Made by a program: the position numbers and the translations under genes. Under the pieces are notes generated by a model, which saw only the letters and a program-made list of their open reading frames with translations, was not told the DNA's origin and ran no database searches. From assembly GCA_013396915.1 (NCBI GenBank), contig VWZL01000355.1, positions 620,001 to 684,000 of the forward strand: 64,000 bases of DNA, written 5' to 3'. The DNA comes from Stercorarius parasiticus (taxonomy: Eukaryota; Chordata; Aves; Charadriiformes; Stercorariidae). Positions 24,935-38,182 of this stretch are shown here, one piece after another. Position 1 is the stretch's first letter; every line of letters starts with the position of its first letter.

Positions 24935-27900
24935 GCAAAATTTTAATCCTAATGCAAACACACAGATGAGAGATGCTCCAAAGAAGGCAATTTTGTACAG
25001 CACTGATTTTCATAAAGATTTTCAAGCATTTAATCTTCCAGCAATGTTTGCTCCTAAACATAAGACACTGAAGTAAATTGAGGTCTCTCTTCCTGATATA
25101 ATTTGACATTATTTTGGTGGCTTTTGACCCATCTCTTACCTTGTAATTTGTTGTCAGCAATAAATATTTGATGAACAGCTGATCATTTTAAGATATTTTT
25201 TGTCTGTGGGATATCAAACTTCTCTTGCTTATTAATTTGCCATGATATCTTACGTCTGCATTACTTCAGGTGGTTGTGATTATCTTTATGCACAGATCAC
25301 TTGGTCCATCCTTCCCTTTTTCAAATGTTCTGATAAAAGATTCTGTTTTGTTGAACAGAAAAGAAAACCAAATCTTCATACAGAAAAAAAAAAAAACCTC
25401 ACAGAGGTCATCGGGCTACAGTCCTTTAAGTGAATAAATCAGAGAACACTTACAGCAGCCAAACTGATGCAACATTTCCGTTGTTCTTGGCCACGTTGTG
25501 TGACACTATTTGTAATTTCGTAGACTGCGGCTTTGAGAGGATTTCAAGGCAGTCAAACACTCAGCTTCCATTGTCATTTTGGACTCCTGATTCCCTTCCA
25601 TTTCTTTTAATATTACAGACTTCTTTGCATGAATAAAGCAAGGCCTAATTAGCACTTTGTTTGTTTTCTCTTCGTCCAGCTTTTACAACCCCATCACCAG
25701 GGTTCATGGCAAGAAAAATTGTCTTGTTTGTGAATCATTCACTCTCATATCCTGTAATCTTGGTGCAAAACGACATTTCAAGGTGGAAAGCAGGACTTCA
25801 AGTTGGAGCGTTGAAGACACAAGCTAACATCCTCTTTGCCAACTCTGCTACCCCTTTAATGTCCTAGGCAAAATTTCGCAGCATCTGAAATTACTCTGAC
25901 ATTTGATTTCCTGTAATGCCACAACTTTGAAACATCACATCTAATCAGTTCTGAAATCCTGTAGATATAAGTGGGATCGGGTGTTTTGACTTTGTCAGTT
26001 CTGAATACCTAAGTCGTCATCCACAAAAGCAGAGTTTTCAGTCTGTCTTGCACTGCCAAGACATCTCCCATCTTCTGCTGGAACTCAGTACACATCCATT
26101 TTATTTGCTATATTTACTACCAACAGGTAGTTGAGCTCCTGCTAGCAATAAGATCTCTACTTGACATAAAACTCATAAAAAGACATCCAGAAGGGCAGGG
26201 TTGAGTTCCAGATGATGTAGTTGAGACTGGAAAAATTATAGCGGAGATGAGAGTCCAAGGGGAGAGAGAAAAGGTGAAGGACATGGGAAACTCATAAGCC
26301 AAGTCTCCATAGTGGCTAGAGGGGAAGTAGAATCAGGGATGGAGAATGGGGAAGAGCAAGCTTACAGTAAAGCTAAATCTGCTGGATTATTATTATTATA
26401 TGGACTTGGATTAGTGGTGTTGAAGGCACTCGGACACAGAATTAGAGGTGAAAGGAGAGAGTCAAAGAATGAAGATGAAAATGGGGGTAACATGTCACAA
26501 CAGAAGTAGGTGAGTAATAGAGACAGTGGCCAGGAGGGGGTGGAAGCAATGCAGGACTGGAAAAGAAACTACTGGAGAACATTAAACTGCTAGTGGGAGA
26601 TAAGGAGTGGGAGATCAGAATGGAATCCTCAAGATGGAGGAAAATGAGACGTACAGAGTTCAGGAGACAAAACAAAGGAAGAGACGAGACCTGGAAAACT
26701 TACTGTGTCATTTCCATTCTTCCACTACTCTTAGCCCACCAAAACACCCTCAGTGAATACCAATTTATGAGATAATTTTGGTCTAAAACTCAGCTTGTAA
26801 TATCATCAAGCAGGTTTAGGCTAACTCTATTGTTTCTTTCATGTTCTTCGATATTTTTTATTTCCTTTCTCTTTTTTTTTTTTTTTGCATTTACAGTTTT
26901 TTCTCCTTTTCTTTGACCCAAAGACAAGAAATTGTTCCAGTCCATCAGCACTCAGCAATCCAAACTCAAGCTGGAGCAGCAAAGTGTGATTATTCACATA
27001 AGTCACATGGTGGTTGTTCTGTTCCCTTCATGGCTGAATGTAACTTATAATTAGTAACTGAAGCAGCCACCAGGGCTTTGAATCTCAGTGGAAAAGATAG
27101 CAGAGAAGCAGACTTGTTCTGATTTATTCTTTCTGGGAAAACCTGTTAGCTAAGCCTCATCACACATTCTCTTCGTTATTAACCTTTCTTGCATAAGCGA
27201 GAAAGCAAAGCCGTGGTGAGGGAGCCATGCCACACAGCTTCTTAGGAGGGGAGGGAGAAAAGATGCACAGCAAAATATTTGACTATTTTCACATCTAAAG
27301 GTGGAGAGGGAGAAGCTGCTGCAGGTTTTACTACAAGCCTTCAGACTCTCAGGGGAGATACGAATTTGCTCCCACACGTTCCTCCAACATCACGAGGGCT
27401 GGTGCCGTTCTGCATTGGACAAGGTTCAAAAGAGCACCATTTCTGGGGAGATCATTTGCTTCAAAGATGGAAAATTTCTCTTCTGGCTTTGGGCAGGAAC
27501 ATATAATTTCCTTCATCTAAATATGAGTCTTACCCTACAGAGACAATTACGGGCATATCCACAATTTTTTCCCTAGCTCCTCACATGCATAAGTTGCACA
27601 TCGCAACAGTTCTTACACGAACTAAAAAATGAACCTCCTTTCTTCTCTGCAGATGCATGAGAGAGAGACCTAATCTGCTTTCTAATAGCAGTAACAGTGA
27701 TTTACTATGTCATAAAATGTGGAAAAATGAACATGTAACCTGCATGCCACTGGTTCAGTTGTCTGTGACCCAAAATCCGTTTTGATTGTGGACACAGTGG
27801 GATTTTAAGCTGTGCAAATATAGCTGAATTAATACCATGCAAGACAAGAAAAATAAAAACATAGGAAAGAAATATTTCCAATGGCAGTACTTAGCAACTC

Positions 27901-29887
27901 AAGCGAAAAATACTGATATCGAAAGGTTTTTAAACCTTTTTTAAAAGATTTTAAACCCTAAGGAAAAAAATAAAAGCAAAGAATACGATGACAGCAGCTC
28001 AAGGATTGGCTCATTCTGCAGAGCAACAGAGGACCACCATTTCCTCATTTTGGGCATAATGAACATATTAATGCTCAGCCTAATTACATGGTGACTATAT
28101 ACTATGTGGATTAACCCATGTGAAATGCCGAATACTCATGGATTATGCATATTGGGAGCAACCTCCAGCAGAGTCTCTCTGCACAAAGGACAAGATGGCC
28201 AAGCAGAAGTGGCTTAGTAGAGGTTTCCCTATGTCTCACAAGAGGTGGAGAGACTTTTCACCCAGTGATCAACCGAAAAAGTAACTCGCTTTGTCATAGG
28301 GGCAACTGGGAAAAAAAAAAAAGTACCCCGATATTTTTATTGCATGTTGTCATTGAACTAGAGCAGAGGACTTTGTGGGACAAGCAAATATATCACTTTT
28401 AATTAACACCTAATTGTTCTTGACACCTGAAATTCTGCTAAGCTTCTCTCCTGCCAGACCCAATATGTGAAGGATGCCTGTGCATTGCTGCATCAACACA
28501 CAGGAACTGAGAATTACTTCCGTGTTCAGGATGGAACTTCTTTCCCTCATTTTCTGGTTGAGAAAGCACAGCATTTTATTTTTAAATACTAAAATAAATA
28601 AGAAAGAGGACCAGATTTTCAGCTAGTAAAAACCAACAATGATTTCCATGGAAGTGAGAATTTTCTTTGTAGCTAGAACAATTGAAAAGTTATGTATAGA
28701 ACAAATCAATCGCTGATTTAAAAATACATATGCACCACTATTTTCCTTTGTGGTGAGGAATTCATCAAAAATACTAAACCATTTTAAAAATAATATGTAG
28801 GTGTAACCTTGAGATTGTGGGGAAAAACCCACACAGAGTAGTAGAAAGCTTGAAGAATGCTTAATTATATGTTCTCACAAAGGTATAACATTAGCATTGT
28901 CCCACCTTATATTGTTCTACTTGTATCATTAGCTTTTATTAGCACACTAGATTCATCACATACTGGTTTATGACACGGTGTAATGTAAATCAGTGCAGTG
29001 CCTCCCAAATGACTAATACAAACTAGCTAGCTCAACTATAAAAGAAAGACTTGACAGATGGGAAGCCAACAGAAAACTGCAGAAGACCATTAAATGTATT
29101 TTTCGCTGTTTTATATCAAAGTATACAGCTGGAAATGAGACTATTTTTATAGGTTAAATATCAGTGGAAGAAAACTAGGAACACTGCAAGTTACCCATCA
29201 CCTGGGGCCCCCGAGCTACTCTTGACACAAAGATCACATCGCTTTAATAATATTGCTGTCCTCAAAATACTGGTCACCCATGCATCTCGTTGACCCAGTT
29301 ATGCTGCTATAAAGCATCCTGATACCCATAGTTTATTCCCCAGTGGGAAGAGGATTAAAGCAATGATCCCCTTCTGGAGGAAGCCGATGTCCAGGTGTTT
29401 ATCACTGTCTCCATAGAGGAGGTCACTCCAGCCCCAGCTGGATCAGCTGCTCAGTCATCTCACTGCCCCATCGGATGTAAGGTGATACCCCCGTGTCTTA
29501 TCCTACTGAGAGGGGCTACAGGCACCCACTTGCTTACCACAGCCCCCTTTCCAAAAAGCTCTGGCCCTCAGAGCTGCTAGCCCATGGGCTACCATGTCCT
29601 TTCCTTCCCAATTCGTTGGGTCAGCCAAGACATTTTAGCTAGGAGGAAAACTCAGAGGTCACCAAACCTCTGCAAATCACCTACGTACCAAGGCTTTTGT
29701 GTGCCCCTTGCTAAAAATGAGAGCAAAGGCAGAGAGACAGACGAGAGGTGTAAAACAGCAGAGCTCCAGCACAAGAGGCTCATGCTGGCTTTTCTTCCTC
29801 TGAGGGAAGATGACAATGACTTTTCAGGAAAGGCAATGTTGTGTCCCCTGTGATGGGCCAAAGGTGCAAAATCCTTAAAATGGTTTT

Positions 29888-29909
29888 GCCACCTACAACT
29901 GTAGGTGGC
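29888..29909. repeat. Near-perfect palindrome (10-bp arms, 2-bp centre)
   Basis: GCCACCTACA at 29888-29897 and TGTAGGTGGC at 29900-29909 are exact reverse complements around AC. CACCTA/TAGGTG are E-box-like (ZEB/SNAI type CACCT) half-sites in opposite orientation. Whether it binds anything is unknown. Confidence 0.9.
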
Positions 29910-30627
29910 AGCCTGAGTTTAAGCTAATTACATTCATCAGTTTGATGATCTGAGAGGGAACGTTGGTTAGCAACTTTGGAGCACAGGGGGATGTTAGCAA
30001 GGAAACAAAATGGGTAGAGAATTGCAAGGAGTTATCTTAGGAGGGCTGAGTTTCGGTTGGCTGAGTGTACTGCTGCAAAGCTAAATGTCTCTACTAGGTC
30101 TATGTTTTATGATTCAACAGAAGTGAGTATTTTGGTTCCCAGATTCTCTTGAAGTTATATTACAGGGCTTGGCTTGTTCCAATCAGAACTGCTTTGCAAT
30201 AGTGTTCTCATATCAGCTGTTTTCACTCCCAGATTTTTTTCGCCAAATGTGAATTCTTTCAGATTTATGGATTATTTAAATATACTGTCCTTAAGAAGTT
30301 AAAAGAAAAAAATAGCACCCAAGAGATAACAGTTTCCCTTTCACCTGTGTTGGGCTAGCTAACATTCCAAATGAGATCCTCAATGACATTTGTATTAAGC
30401 AATTTCTTGGTGCTGTTTAAGCCCAGTAAACAGAAATCCGGTTATCTTCCTGGGTAGTACTCAAAATGGAGAAATGTTTCTTGGGACATACTGTCTTTTG
30501 CATTACCTATCACTAAGTTCTGTTTAGAGACAACAGTTAAATTAGAAATAAATGGATGAACACATTGATATACCTAATCTAGTTTAAATGACCAGTTTCC
30601 TAAATTGGTGCAGCACCCTAATGCTTG

Positions 30628-31221
30628 GACACTGTGCTGGTTTGGGCTGGGGTAGAGTTAATTTTCTTCATAGTAGCTAGTACGGTGCTATGTTTTGGAT
30701 TTGTGCCAGAAGCAGCCTTGATAACACAGGGATGTTTTAATTATTGTTGAGCAGTGCTTATCCAGAGTCAAAAACTTGCCTACTCCTCACCCCACCAGCA
30801 AGCAGCCTGGGAGCACGCATAAATTTGGGAGGAGACCCAGCTGGGACAGCTGACCCCAATTGGCCAAAGGGATCTTTTATGCCAGGTGACACCACGCTCA
30901 GCATAGAAAGTTGGAGGAGAAGGAAGCAGGGGATGTTTAGAGTGATGGTGTTTGTCTTTCTAAGTAGCTGTTTTGTGTGATGGAGCCCTGCTTTCCTGGA
31001 ACTGGCTGAACACCTGCCTGCTGATGGGAAGCAGTGAGTGAATTCCTTATTTTGCTTTGTTTGCACGTGTGGCTTTTGCTTTACCTTTTAAACTCTCTTT
31101 ATCTCAACCCATGAGTTTTTTTCAGTTTTTACCCTTCTGATTCTCTCCCCAGTCCCACCTGGGGGTGGGGTGGGGGAAGCAGAGAATGAGTGAGCGGCTG
31201 TGGTTAAACCACAACAGACAC
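30628..31221 (+). mobile_element. Solo LTR of an avian endogenous retrovirus with GACAC target duplication
   Basis: The LTR spans 30633-31216 (584 bp) and is flanked by GACAC at 30628-30632 and 31217-31221. It starts TGTGCTGGTTT and ends AAACCACAACA, so the ends form an imperfect inverted repeat. The start (TGTGCTGGTTTGGGCTGGGG, then TAGAGTTAATTTTCTTC) is a type I recognise as widespread in bird genomes and generally placed with ERVL-like elements; the 5-bp duplication agrees. The sense strand is plus: TTTTAAACTCTCTTTATC at about 31090 sits where the family has its ATTAAA-type polyadenylation signal, here apparently mutated. A G-rich stretch near 31150-31180 belongs to the 3' part. No internal viral genes are present. 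Confidence 0.9.
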
Positions 31222-31730
31222 TTAAATTGTTACAGAACCATTGAAATGTATTAGCTTTATTTCAGTAAATTACAAGCTTGTATGAGCACTAAGGCATGGT
31301 TATAGTCTATCTTTGAACAACTACACTAGGGGTTTCTCAAATCATTTAATTAGCCTGACACAATTCTCTAAGATGGACCAGACAGTAGGGCACTCAAGCC
31401 ATTTAAATGTATGTGAGGTTAATAACTAGCACCTGGAAAAGGTAATTAAAGAATAAAGCATATGAAAGGTGTTCATAAAGTTGTTCATCAGGTTGATGAA
31501 GAACATGAAACATTTAAATATGCAATATTTTATCATGGCTGCTTTTTGAGCTAGATAATTAACCAGCTTTCTGGAAGCTGCTTTGGTGACCTCCCATACC
31601 TAATTCAGTGCCGGAAATGACCCGCCTGCACAGTGAATCAGGAGTCCTGGGGTGCCTTGTGTTGTCCTGGCTATGGTGAGCATTGATTTCATGGATATTA
31701 TGCTGCCAGAGACATGCATGACTTCAGTCT

Positions 31731-31812
31731 AAATATATATATAATGCTAAATTATACCTATTGTATATCTAGATATATATACACATAAGTAAATTATTTA
31801 TATCTAAATAAA
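31731..31812. repeat. AT-rich low-complexity tract
   Basis: Alternating TA runs with a TATCTAGATA palindrome inside. No gene signal. Confidence 0.8.
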
Positions 31813-33134
31813 TATGAAAAATAGTGGGGGGTTTTAAAAAAAAATCCACTTAGTTTCATCCAAATACAGACATATGCAAGTCTTTCCTCATCAGAGGCAT
31901 CAAGATTATTGTATTTCACCAGCCCCACCTAAAGCTATAGAGCAAAAAGCAGGGTCTAGAACTCTAGCTGGCACTGAATAACTGGGATATGAAAATAATC
32001 CCCTTAATGGGGGGAGAAACAGCAGATTTTTCAGTAGGAACAAGGCAAGGGTTGGCCATGTTGTATGGAAGCAGAGAGAAGCACTCAGGGAGAAACCTCA
32101 GAGAGCCTGAGGTTTTAGCTGGCATGCAGCTAGAGAAGACATTTGAGCCCCAGCTGAAAAACAGCTGGAGTCTTACCATGCGATTTAATGAAAACTCAGC
32201 AGAAAGGCTCAGTTGAATGGAGCCTTTTCCCATGACACATTGAAGTCCTCAAATGGGATGGTGTCTTTCTGATCAAGAAAATGTTGAGGGCTCATGTCTG
32301 TTGGGCTTGTTTGAAGTTTGGAAGGGAAAGGAGGCGGGGGGGGAAATATAGTCTCACAAAAAAAATAGAACATCTGCTGCTCTCTCTACAGTGAAACAAT
32401 CATTTAATCTGGGGACAGTCTTAGGTTGGAGTATTATTAAATAGAGCTTGATAAAAACAGATTACCAGCTTCACAAGAATATCTGATTTTGGGAGGAAAA
32501 TCTATCCTGAGTTGGGACAAAAAGCAGAAGCTGAGATATTTCAGACTTAAAATTATGAGCTTAAAGTTGGATTGGATCTCCTGAAACACTTAATTTCAAC
32601 AAACCTTAAAAGATTTTGTTGATGTTCTGGTTTATTTTACTGTAAACTTTACAGTAAAAATTAGTTTTAAGCTTTGAAAGAATTCTGCAAGGTGGCCGTT
32701 TGTCGAGCAAATCAAACAAACCTGAACGCCAGAACAAAAGATCCTTCTTCCTACAGTTTCAATTTTAAATAAGTTGGCATTTTCTGGTAGAAAACCAATC
32801 AGCTTCACACATAAGCAACTTTTCTGAGGCCATATGGCAAGCCCAGAGTGCCCAGCTTGTATTACGGAAAGGCTCCAACACCCACTTTCTCTCTGTGTAG
32901 CATCCAACACAAAAGTCTGGAGCTTCCATCTACCTTTTTTTTTTTTGATGGCACAAGAGGACAGAAAACAATCTGCAGAGTTCAGGAGGGCCCCTGGATG
33001 CCTCAGATCTATCAAAACACAGATTATTAAAGCTCAAATGTCTGTTTCATACATTAATTCTCATGTAAATGAGGATCCTAAATTACAGTGATTCATGTGC
33101 ATTTTACGGCCACTGCTGGCTAAGGCTCTGTGTT

Positions 33135-33202
33135 TTGTTCAAATAAATCACTGGGGGGGACATGCTGCTCCAAAATATCTTTGTTATCTCCCAATTTGAG
33201 AA
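33135..33202 (+). repeat. Local direct duplication, copy 1
   Basis: It shares TTGTTCAAATAAATCA, then GGGACATGCTGCTCCAAAA and ATCTCCCAATTTGAGA, with 34424-34486. Copy 1 has extra G residues and a 3-bp insertion (TTG) relative to copy 2. Confidence 0.88.
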
Positions 33203-34284
33203 AAGTGATGCTATCTCCCAGAAATCTAAGAGACAATCCTTGAACGGATTACCTCTTCCAAGATAGTAAATCATCAGAAGTAGACACTACTGTAATACAT
33301 CAAAGTTTTCTTGCACGCTAGCTTCTCAAAAAGCACTAACTTGAGATTGGGCTCCAACCACATCCTAAGATGCACTGACTAATCACTGTACCTGATGGCT
33401 TTGCTTTCCAACAAAACACCACAGCAGGAATCCCTGTTTTCACGTCTCAACAGGAGTTTCCCAGGTGCAGAAAAGTATTTCTCACCACTCAGTCTGATAC
33501 TGTGGAACACTCGTTCCCCAGAATCTCCACCATCCAAGCATTTCCATCTTCCATTTATATTTTTGATGGTACAAACATGTGGAAGACTGTTATATTTAAT
33601 TTAAAACTCCCACGCTAAGCACAAGGAGGGGATGAGATGAAAGAATGAACAGCAGGTGACATCGGCTCCATCACACACTGAACACACTGCTGGAATAACT
33701 TCACAATAACTGGGCATTTCTAAAACCTGAATATCAGAAAGCCATGTTTGGAAATAGCATTTGAAGCTATATGGGGAAAAGCTTAAATACCCAGCTGAGA
33801 AAATAAGGGGGCACATGTGGAAACTCCAATAAAAGAAAAGCTGGTGACATGGCTTACTCTTTTCAATAAGCCAATTAAGTTTTCTGGTAAGAAATCTGAG
33901 GTCAAGCTTGATGACTTAGAAAGAAACACCATACTCTAGGAACTTTTATAAACACTGAATCAGAGGTTTTAATTCCATAAGCCTTTACCTAATTCTTGCA
34001 AAATTATAACAGAAATAAAGAGAAAAATATCCATGAGAGTAGGAAAAGAATGAACGTGATGAGACAGTTAAGTGTTTAGGCACCAAGCCGATCCTGTAAC
34101 TGATTGGAAATGCCTTGGAAAACATCATTCAATCAACGCAGCTTCCCTTCATACCCTGTCGCATACTGGAATTGTAATGTTCAGTTTCTCGTATTACCTG
34201 AGTTTGCATGGAAGAGATTTATTTGGCCATTGGTTTTGGAAGCATTTGGTAAAACATATGTGTTTGTTCAAAAGATTTAATTAA

Positions 34285-34362
34285 GGGAAACAAAACCCAC
34301 AACAACCAATGAAAAAACCCCAAAAAAACAAACGAAAAAACCCAAACAAAAAAAAACAGAAG
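34285..34362. repeat. A/C-rich simple sequence
   Basis: Interrupted A-runs with C, for example CAAACGAAAAAACCC. It has no coding or structural signal. Confidence 0.8.
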
Positions 34363-34423
34363 AGAAGACCGTTAAAGGAATGCTTCAATTTTTCATTACG
34401 GTTTTTTACACTTTCTGTAAATA

Positions 34424-34486
34424 TTGTTCAAATAAATCAATGAGGGACATGCTGCTCCAAAATATCTTTATCTCCCAATTTGAGAA
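34424..34486 (+). repeat. Local direct duplication, copy 2
   Basis: Second copy of the segment at 33135-33202, same orientation, about 1.3 kb away, with a few small indels. The shared family, if any, is not recognised. Confidence 0.88.
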
Positions 34487-34632
34487 TGTATACAGAATAT
34501 ATGAGAATATATATATGAGAATATATGAAGTATAAAACTTCAAATGAAACACAAAGCAACTAGACTTACTACGATTTTATTCAAAGTGAATGTAATTTTA
34601 AAAACAAATGGTAAGAAAAAGAGGAATTTCAC

Positions 34633-34670
34633 AATTGCCATATGGCAATTCCAATGCCATATTGGAATTG
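34633..34670. repeat. 18-bp perfect palindrome overlapping a second hairpin
   Basis: AATTGCCATATGGCAATT at 34633-34650 is self-complementary. The right half overlaps a second inverted repeat, CAATTCCAAT at 34646-34655 with ATTGGAATTG at 34661-34670 around a 5-base loop. The two folds are mutually exclusive on a single strand. Confidence 0.95.
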
Positions 34671-36138
34671 TTTGGGTTTTTTTCCAAAGATATAGAGATT
34701 GCAAGTAGCAGCCCTGACAATATTATTTCAGAAGCTGGACACTGCTAAGCGATAACTTCAACATTATGCGATAAGAGCAATTATGTGCTGGGCTCCCACG
34801 ATCCACGTTCTTTTTCACAGTTTGGGGTCCAAGAGACAAACCATTATACAATTCACTGAAATCTAATTTCCACTGCGCTGAATGTCTTCAATGTGCAGAT
34901 CCAAGATTAGTATTAAATGAAAATTATATTGTTCAACTAGAGCTTTAGTGATTTCAAATTACTATTCAAAACAGAGTGTATGTTCTTAGATAAATGGTGT
35001 TTTTAATTAAATGTGTATGTATTAAGTTATTTCCTTAATTATAGTATCTCCATTGCCTCATATTGTTTTACTGTGTATTAAATTCAGTTTCTTACATGAT
35101 TACACTATTAGATCAAACTAGTAATTGTCACTTTTTCCCTTTATTCATGCTTATCTAAGCTTGCAGTGGTAAGCCTCACTTCATTTATCTTTGTCAACAA
35201 CAACCCAGTAATAAAAGCCTTATGAAGGAACCTTGGGTCTAACCAGGGTTTCCCTCCTACATCTCAAGCTTGTAGAAACCTGGCGAGCTCATGTTATATT
35301 CTCAGAGTCCAAAGGAAATTTGATGCAGAAGCAGAAACCGAAATCTCATGTTGTGCATCTCCGGCTTTCTGCCCTGTGCTGGGGAGGACGTGGGAACAGA
35401 GAGGGGCTGAAAGCCACCACAGAGTGGGGGATCCCCAGAACCTGGACAACAGCCTCTGGTTCACTACAGGCTTTGCAATTTCATGAGTATTTCTAAGCTT
35501 CCTTTTTTTTTTTTTCTTTTTTTCCCCAAGTTTTCTTCTCTTTAGGAAACTTTCAGAACTCAAATTTTTCATTCACAAATGAATGAATGACCTCTCCCCC
35601 TTTTTTGTCAAATCACAGATGTTACATGGAATAAAAAATCTAATCTTGGAGCCGCTCCACCTCAGACAGAGCCAAAGCTACTAACAAAAAAAAATAATAA
35701 TCAGTTTCATCTGTATTAAATATAAAATATTTAAAGGAGTGGGGAAGCTATAGTTTTATTTTGCTGAAAGGTGGTCTGTTGAGACTTGTTGAGTAATAAG
35801 TAAGCCAATAATTTCAACATCTGTTGAAGTCATTTCAGTATTCATATCTAGTGAAAGGCCTTGCCCCCTATCTCCAGTGGGACTCCTTAGAAGCCCTCAC
35901 AAGCATGAACTGGAGTTTTTCTCTGCAGCAAACCCAGGTTGTTGGGAGGTGCTGGCCTCGACTGGCCCAGCCTACCATCCTATTATACAGTAAGTGCAAG
36001 GCCCGATGTCCAGACTAGCTCATGTGTAACCCTTACGGCTGTAGAAATTGTGTTCTCCCCGACCTAGGGGGGGCCCTGGACCAGCTCACAAGAGATTCTG
36101 AGATACGAGGGAGACCTTGGGCTTTCTAAGCACCTCTG

Positions 36139-36389
36139 TCACAGAATCGCAGAATGGTTCGGGTTGGAAGGGACCTCCCAGTTCCACCCCATGCCTTGGG
36201 CAGGGACACCTCCCCACCCCCACCAGACCAGGCTGCTCCAAGCCCCGTCCAGCCTGGCCTTGAACACCTCCAGGGATGGGGCAGCCACAACTTCTCTGGG
36301 CAACCTGGGCCAGGGGCTCACCAACCTCACAGGAAAGAATTTCTTCCTAATATCCAATCTAAATCTCCCTTCTTTCAGTTTGAGGGACC
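36139..36389 (-). mobile_element. CR1 LINE 3' end fragment
   Basis: Minus-strand CR1 tail with degenerate ATTCTRTGA units at 36139-36155, the GGTCCCTTCCAACC block, a C-rich expansion near 36210-36225 (CCCCACCCCCACC), and the last ORF2 codons, still readable as RKKFFPVRLVSPWPRLPREV (encoded at about 36285-36350). It closely resembles the copy at 1.2 kb and the one at 55 kb, so all three belong to the same or sister subfamilies. Confidence 0.94.
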
Positions 36390-38182
36390 AACTTTGTCAA
36401 GTTGGTCAGAATGACTGACATTTTGTAAATAGACAAAGGAATAATTACCCTGATTTTAAAGTCTACTGACGAGTAATTCTTTCATCTTACAGGAGCGCAG
36501 AGGGCATAACACCACGAGATACTTGCCTCTCATGTGGCTGTTAACTACATAAATCAGTGAAAGAAGCCAGGGTAGGACGAATGCTCAGCCATAGGCTGGG
36601 CACACGTTGATGCCCTCAGGGTGAAGTTCTCCAGTTGAGACGCCATCCTTCCCTTCAGCTGGGAAATGACACACTTTATAGCACAGAGCTTGCACAAAGG
36701 GATATCTGTCAGCCATAACCGTAAGCAACAGAAAATAAACTCGGTATGAACAACCCTGGCAGGTGATGGTTGGAAAAAATAAAATCCATCTGACAGTGTG
36801 TGCAGAACTGCTGCAAGCTCTCCGATAGCGGTGTAGGCACTCCCACTTGTCAAAGCGGTGCTGGTGCTTATTTCAAAAGCATTTATATTCCCCATGTTGA
36901 AAGGGAGAAGGAAAAGCCGCACTTAATTATAAGAGTAGAATCTGCTACATCACTGATTGGTGGAACCAGAAAAACATTTTTTTCTTATTAATTTACAAAT
37001 CATCAAATTAGAGAGAAAAAGTGAGTTATTGCTCTACCTCTTTTGATAATTTTACTCTCATAAATACATGAATTTACTAGAACATTTTCCTTCTTTCTTT
37101 TTTCTTCTTTTAAGAAAAAAAATGGAAGGCAATGACAGAGAATCTAGAAATATGTTAATGTCTTTCCCTCATCAAACAACCATGAATATACATGACCATA
37201 CAATATTACTATTTCCAGCTACTTTGATTTATGTTATGGATAACATATTTATATAAAGCTGATCTCCACAAGAAGCAAAAGAAAAAAAAAAAACAAACCA
37301 TGACACATCATCAACAGTGGGGAATCAAATATCACCTAAATTAAACTCATCTCTAAAGTAGGCCAGACAAAAACTGGTGAAGTATGCAGGATTTCTGAGG
37401 CACTTTATTATGAAGCAGTTTTTTAAAGTCAAGATTTGTGAAAACATGATTTATAAAGATACACAGACAACAACAAGTTATTAAGGGTGAGCTCTTCAAA
37501 TCAGGGCGAAGGTAATGAAGTTGCCCAACCTAGGGAAACTGATCCAGCAACCAGTTTTTGATATTTATCACTTTTGATTTCATGTCAGTGACTCCCAACC
37601 ACATACCCAAAAAATTAATTTAATCTAGAGCAAGCTGTTTTAAGTATGACAGAAGTGTAACTGAACAAATTCCTGCTCATAAAGCTTCCATGATAAATGT
37701 TGTTTGATTGCCACTAAATTTAAGTTTTTTTGTTTGTGCTGTTTTGTGCAGTGAGACTCGTCTGATCCCAGGCAGTCGTTGGTACTTTAGACTTTTGGCA
37801 GGTCTACCAAAAGCGCTCCTAGGTCAAACAGTCCAAATAATAGTCTAAATGTAGCAGATACAGATTTTGGGGGTGGTTCAGTGCCTACTCCAGTCATCGG
37901 TGCAATTTAAAGGACGTTCTTGTGCATGGCTCACTCATCCCATAGATAAACAATATCTAATGAACCTCAATCCTGATGATTTGCATATACCTAATGACAC
38001 ACAAGCCTCCAGGCATGATGCGTGTCAGCTGCGTTGTCTCTTTTTTAATGAATTTTCTTCATGTTTTCCTGCCCCTTCTCCATTCTAAAATGGACACCAA
38101 GTTCTGATATGGCATAGCTAAGCCCACTTCCAGTCTGAAATTTCAAGCTTTCCTTACATGCCTCTTCTACAGCTGATAAATA
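36390..38182. other. Unique sequence, no gene seen
   Basis: About 1.8 kb of AT-rich sequence with short frames on both strands and no recognisable gene or repeat. Confidence 0.55.

Larger units (their letters stand above)
21067..30627. other. Long unique AT-rich stretch, no gene supported
   Basis: About 9.5 kb with many short frames on both strands, none with a recognisable domain. Low-complexity tracts include T-runs near 21970-22005, an A-run at 23581-23593, an A/G tract at 24891-24934 and T-runs at 26870-26885. The stretch 29390-29640 is GC-richer but unassigned. The stretch 27990-28110 has several ATTA-type homeodomain cores and could be a conserved noncoding element; comparison with other birds is needed to know. 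Confidence 0.5.
31222..36138. other. AT-rich unique sequence with local duplications, no gene seen
   Basis: No supported gene. It contains an AT-rich run (31731-31812), a G8 run near 32337, a direct duplication (33.1 and 34.4 kb), an A/C-rich tract (34285-34362), a nested palindrome (34633-34670) and a T-run near 35503-35523. The stretch 31440-31560 is rich in ATTA and ATTTAAAT-like motifs and might be conserved noncoding sequence. Confidence 0.5.

Noticed and set aside
24834..25160. 108-codon minus frame with a poly-phenylalanine run
   Set aside because: The run is encoded by the A/G simple repeat at 24891-24934.
28145..28402. Frame with basic residues that looked like a small nuclear protein
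   Set aside because: No domain, and the similarity was only compositional.
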